NCBI GenBank assembly: GCA_032622095.1
Contig: CP136069.1
Coordinates: 125,383,450-125,447,449 of the forward strand
DNA: 64,000 nt
Direction: 5' to 3'
Source: Siphonodentalium dalli
Lineage: Eukaryota; Mollusca; Scaphopoda; Gadilida; Siphonodentaliidae
The translations under genes were made by a program, and so were the position numbers. The notes below the pieces were generated by a model that worked only from the letters and a program-made list of their open reading frames with translations, did no database searches and was not told the DNA's origin. Every line of letters starts with the position of its first letter. Position 1 is the stretch's first letter. Positions 59,421 through 64,000 of the stretch are shown here, in pieces.

Positions 59421-62400
59421 GCCATTTCGCAGGTAGAATGTTTACAAGTACATTTGTATTCTATTTATCTCCCTACATCCTTGGTTGATACTGACAATTT
59501 CCTGCTACTTGTAGTGGAGTTAGCACTGTTGTCATGCTTTTTTTTATTTTGTAAACACTCACTGACGAAAAATCACATGACTTTTTTCAATTTTTGGGCG
59601 ATCACAGATTTTCGGCGATTGTTTCTCGACAAAGACTCTTTGAACGTTTCAAACACACAAACAGTAGTACTAGTAGTTGCAGATAGGATTTTTCATGTCA
59701 ATGAAGGTATCATTTTGACAAAAAAAACATAATAGGAGCTTTATATTATTATATATGACTATGAGTATGACTTATTCTTCCCTAAATAAATACCACTAAT
59801 GGCAGGCCCTAGACCCCGAAGCCACGACAAATAGTTTTCACGGCTGGCTCAACCGAAATTCGTGGCTGGTTAGCCAGCTAAGCCGGCTCAGTCACGACGT
59901 TCGTGGCTGACGAAATATGGCGGCTCAGCCGGCTGAGATGTTATCATTCAGCGTATTTTCGCTTCCGAAATGTTCCTAATCCCCGGTTATAGACGCCGTT
60001 TTTTTTAGCGTTTGTGGTGAACCCGTAGAATTCCAGACCACACGTAATATTTTGATGTTGGGCTTTTCCATTATGGCGAAAATTCACGAAGGACTGGCAT
60101 GGATATACTATGTAGTTTCCCATCTAATCGGTATAAGTTATATTGGGACTTCTATCGACTTCAGACTGCTATCATCACTGCCATCTTGCGATATATGCAT
60201 GCATCATTGAATGATGCATAAACCCGATAGTAATGATATATAATATTTCCATCTATTTTCTATTCTTATGTGTATATATTGACAAATGCCAGCGATGTCT
60301 GAGACTGGGTGTTGTCGATATAAACAATTTATATTTTAACCCTTTCAATACCGAATGGGTGCGCCTATTCAGTTATATGAAAACATGCATTGTGATAGTC
60401 TATTCCACATTAAGGGGCCCGGCGTTCTGATAATATAACAACCAGTGTCCATGCGAGTATGCCAATATTAGGCAATGCGGTTTAGTTCTTTGCGATTCAC
60501 AGTACAGTTGTGCTTGACATATAAGCCCATGTACACGGCTCAGCCATTTTACAATTCAGGCGGCGGAGATATTTAGATGTGGCTGGCGTTAGAGATAATA
60601 TGGCTGGCGGTGGCTTGTGGCCAATATGGCTGGCGGCGGCGGCGTGCGATGGCGGCTTCGGGCTCTAGCAGGCCCCCACCCTCCTGGGCCTGGAATACGG
60701 AATACCACTTAACACAGAGGGTGGAATACGGAATACCAGTTAACACCCATATGGAATTTTTAGGATAAATTTTCTATTGCAATACGAACGCCAGTCATCC
60801 CGCAGTGTCCACATCTAAAATGATCTAAAATGACGATGATCAACGATCTGTATGCAGCTGTCAAACCGTGAATTTATGGTGACAAAAATCACATTCATAT
60901 TATTATTATGATCATTTTTTGGAAGGTGTCGAAGGTCGGCGTACGAATACCGGTATTTTTGGAATATACCGAATACCTCCTAACAGAGGGGCCGGAATAC
61001 GGCGTACCTTAGCAGGGCATGGAATACGGCATACGAAAAGGGGGGGTGGGGGCCTCTATTGACGATCTAATCCAAATCGTCGGATCACACTTAGAGAGAT
61101 TTCCCCGGATCACCTTCTCAACTCGGCGTGATATGGACTCAGATCACTTCACTGTAGTGATAATCTCTATATACATGTAACACTATACTCCTGCAGATCG
61201 ATGTGCGATTGTTCTGCATATATGCCGAGTGATGGCCGGTATATATTGGCCAATTGATCAGCTGAATTGATACATATTATTCAACCAATATAATAATAAT
61301 TAATAACTTTTATTCACCAATTGTTTTCACGGAGGTTCCTTTGCAGAGATTGAAAACAGCAATATGAAGCATTCACAGAGGTGACATTAGGTCCCCGTTC
61401 ACACACGCGGAGGTCCCTTTTAATTTATGAAAGAGAAGATGAAGAATATTGATGTTATTCATTCAGTTAAAAATAAATATTATATATCCATTAGTTCTAC
61501 TCCCTGAGATCACTGTGATGATGTCCCTGAGATCACTGTGATGATGTCCCTATCGTGCCAATTAAATCACTGATATCCCTCAACTCATATGATGATATTC
61601 AAAATTCGCGGAGGTCCCCCTAAATTGGAAAAACAAACAACTTCAAAGAAATAAAGTGGTGTACATATGTACTATATGGGGCAGTTGAGACTTATTTTTC
61701 AACGAATAATAAAAGGAATGGTTATTTACAATTAGTCTACATTTGCAGAGATCCCTTTGCAGAAACAAAATTGTTAATTTAGACATTCGCGGAGGTCCCC
61801 TTAAATTTGTTATTAATTGAAGAGCACTCTTCAATTGAAGGTACATGTACATGTAGATAAAAAGTACTAAACATTATTCATCAAGGGTCAGATGCACATT
61901 TTAACAAAATTTCCTGGTATTTCACAATGGATTTTCTCAAAATCTGTTAGGAATTTCTTTGTGAAATTTGGTACAAGCGTGACACAATAGTTAAGATCTA
62001 TCACTTTTATGGCTTGAAAACAAAAATTTCCCTGTTTTCACGTACTGTACCAAGAACTTCTGTAAAATAGAATAGTGCAGTTCATATATCCATGATATTA
62101 TATCTGAAGATCATGAGAGGAGACTTAATTATTCTTGATTCATGAAATTTAATGATTATTTTCATTTAGAAAGGCAACTACCCATCTGGGTAAATAGATT
62201 TCCATATTTGAGAATTTTCAGGGTCATGCCTGTTGATCAATGAAAAATTGGGCTGAGATGAGTTCTGGGTCATGGGTTCATAACCAAGTTGAAGCTGCAT
62301 GACCACCATATCTCTTAAAAATATGGCCTCATTTCCAGTTGATTGCTCCCTGCATTAGTAGACCACACTGCATATCAACATTTTTTTTCATTGGGCTGGA

Positions 62401-63910
62401 ATATTTGTGACTGCTATATTCTTCATTATAATAGATGGGGCTATATTGTGCAACTAAAAAAAAAATCGAACTCAACGTTATTATACAAATGAAACCTCCT
62501 CTCACAGAGCAAAGTAAGCTATTTAGTGATTAGAGTATTGTGTGAAATTATTAATCATTCTAGCAAATCTTGGTACCGAAAGGGACAACAAGAAAATAAT
62601 CTTTTCAACCTCTCAAATGTATTACCGTAAAATCCATTGTTTTTATCGTCTCTTCATAATTGCTCAGATTCTACATACAATGAAGATGACGATATGTGAA
62701 ATTCAAGATTTTCCACCAGATATATCCAGAGAAATTCTTTGTTGAAAATCTCTTGCCATTTTTGGCTGGATTTATGCAAAACGTGTGTCTCCCCCTTAAG
62801 GGGTTTCCATGTCTGAGCTAAAGTTTAGATGGACCTACACAGAAAACTACTTAATTGTTAAGCTAGTACACCACATGAAGGAATCTGTACTATCTGAAGA
62901 CCACATCAAGCATATTGTATAACAATAAAAATGTCGAAAAGATTTCTTTAATCATAGTTTTAGAAGGGAAATTTTGGGGAGAGTGTTCTCAGCAAGTATA
63001 AAAATTTAGTGGATATGAATAACTGCCATCACAGTACATGATCTGTACCAGTAAAAGGCTTGAATAGCACTTTAATTGAGTTCAAGGGAGTGGGGATTCA
63101 AGGGTACGATGCATATGTTGCATCAATAACGAAGAGCTTCCAATTGCAGCTAATAAGTGCAATATTGGAATAAGTGCAACATTGCAAATTATTAATCTAT
63201 CTGTTATGAATTAATTTTATGATAATTTCAAACCTATCAAATCCCAGCAACTAAAACTTTATTTACATTTATACAAGTCAAATTTCCTTCACTTTGCAGA
63301 AAGCCACCATGTTTTATCAATTGAAAACAAGAAACATATCATGATGCACAGATTACAAAGGAAATGTCTTTCCTCTTCTCGGTCATCGTCCAAAGTTTCA
63401 AGTTTTTCAAAAGAGAGATTATGCTATTAAAACTATGCCTATTAGGCATGTCTAAAGATTTGCACCACAAAACAAATTCTAGAACAATAACAGAAATAAA
63501 CCTGGCAGGGTCGGTGATGAATGAGAGGATATTAAAAATTCAGCCCAAAATTCATTTGACAAGGAAGCAGTATATTGCCATTTATAATATATTGTTACCG
63601 GTACTGGTAATCGCCTTGATCATAATTATGGGAGTGTTATGATTCAGAACCATTCCTTCTTTTTACATGTAGTTTTCCTGAATATCTAATAAAAGTTTAA
63701 ATTTAGTATTTAAACATATATGTCAACCTGATTTTATCACATGCCGGGTTGTGACTTTATACATGTACTTGAAAAGGATATGTCGCTTTAGATGAACTAC
63801 ATGTATAAGACGATCAATTGTGTATGATGGTGAGATATAAAAATACTGATGAACCGATGGGTATCACATTTGCAAATTTTTATAATGTATCTACATTTGT
63901 CATTTTCAGC
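59421..63910. other. Region upstream of DHCR24, no supported gene
   Basis: Contains AGCCGGCTCAG/GGCTGGC words at 59840-59940, a CGG-rich patch at 60550-60665, the element 60669-61053, a family of GCGGAGGTCCCYTTAAATT words (about 61404, 61608 and 61785, weaker at 61330 and 61740) and a TCCCTGAGATCACTGTGATG direct duplication at 61501-61550. 62930-63070 resembles 56030-56170, an older repeat. No exon is recognised. Confidence 0.5.
60669..61053. mobile_element. ~385-bp element with AGGCCCCCACCC inverted ends
   Basis: The left end AGGCCCCCACCCTCC mirrors the right end GGGGGGGTGGGGGCCT. Inside are several GGAATACGG(N)ATACC words in both halves. The target duplication is unclear. Confidence 0.55.
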
Positions 63911-63920
63911 TCTTTGCAAG

Positions 63921-64000
63921 ATGAATATAATGATAGTTTCAGTGATTTTATATGGTGCCATGGCAACTGTGATAGCGAAGCCAACATTGTTTGATGCCTA
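63921..64000 (+). CDS. Possible first coding exon of a secreted protein (cut by window end)
   Basis: An ATG at 63921 opens a frame to the window end. Its start, MNIMIVSVILYGAMATVIAK, looks like a signal peptide with a plausible cleavage after the A/K region, followed by PTLFDA. An acceptor-like TTTTCAG (63904-63910) lies 10 bp before the ATG, so a non-coding first exon could be spliced to it. Only 26 codons are visible and no family is recognisable. Confidence 0.35.
   Translation, partial: MNIMIVSVILYGAMATVIAKPTLFDA

Noticed and set aside
63364-63642. 92-codon plus-strand frame with a hydrophobic C-terminus and AATAAA downstream (about 63689)
   Set aside because: No recognisable family, a stop shortly upstream in frame and composition like random AT-rich DNA. 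The AATAAA alone is weak support.

Overview
The window looks like nuclear DNA from a lophotrochozoan animal, most likely a mollusc and perhaps a bivalve. It is AT-rich and carries one host gene split by GT-AG introns. It is saturated with mobile elements of the style known from molluscs: tandem ~160 bp core repeats with GACGGACGG tails and a terminal hairpin (pearl/HINE-like), palindromic MITEs and Penelope fragments. The species cannot be named from sequence alone.

The one clear host gene is a complete DHCR24 (delta(24)-sterol reductase, seladin-1) on the minus strand. Its eight coding exons run from the ATG at 59176 to the stop at 293-295. Every junction is GT-AG, and the phases add up to a 1,563-nt CDS coding for 520 residues. 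Introns 1, 4 and 6 are about 24.7, 10.1 and 14.5 kb long and hold almost all the other features. Upstream of the ATG is a TATA-like box and three nuclear-receptor-type direct repeats. At the far right edge a plus-strand exon may begin (ATG at 63921, signal-peptide-like), but it is cut by the window.

Layout of the introns, left to right. Intron 6 (2201-16673) holds a 5.57 kb transposon at 3371-8938 with long terminal inverted repeats and a TAA target duplication. It carries a broken gene of a family I do not recognise by name, with a candidate D-D-E arrangement. Intron 6 also holds a hAT-type MITE (9188-9398) and two HINE-like copies. Intron 5 holds a palindromic TA-MITE, a 1.1 kb hAT-like element and a minisatellite. 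Intron 4 holds a 28-bp tandem array, a pearl-like satellite of about 160-bp monomers with a recent 965-bp higher-order duplication, and a 1.4 kb element (28191-29607) nested in an older repeat. Intron 1 holds paired TA-MITEs, a segmental duplication, a Penelope-type hammerhead motif and GIY-YIG domain, a 5.8 kb foldback element at about 43.14-48.97 kb, more HINE-like copies, and a 1.24 kb Harbinger-like element (53738-54974) nested in another repeat.

The best candidates for something new are the TIR transposon carrying the unrecognised D-D-E-like protein, the giant foldback element with tandem-repeat arms, the HINE-like 3' hairpins with compensatory base changes, and the placement of three 139-213 bp palindromic MITEs within 85 bp of DHCR24 splice sites. 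All similarity statements come from reading by eye; no alignment or database search was run.
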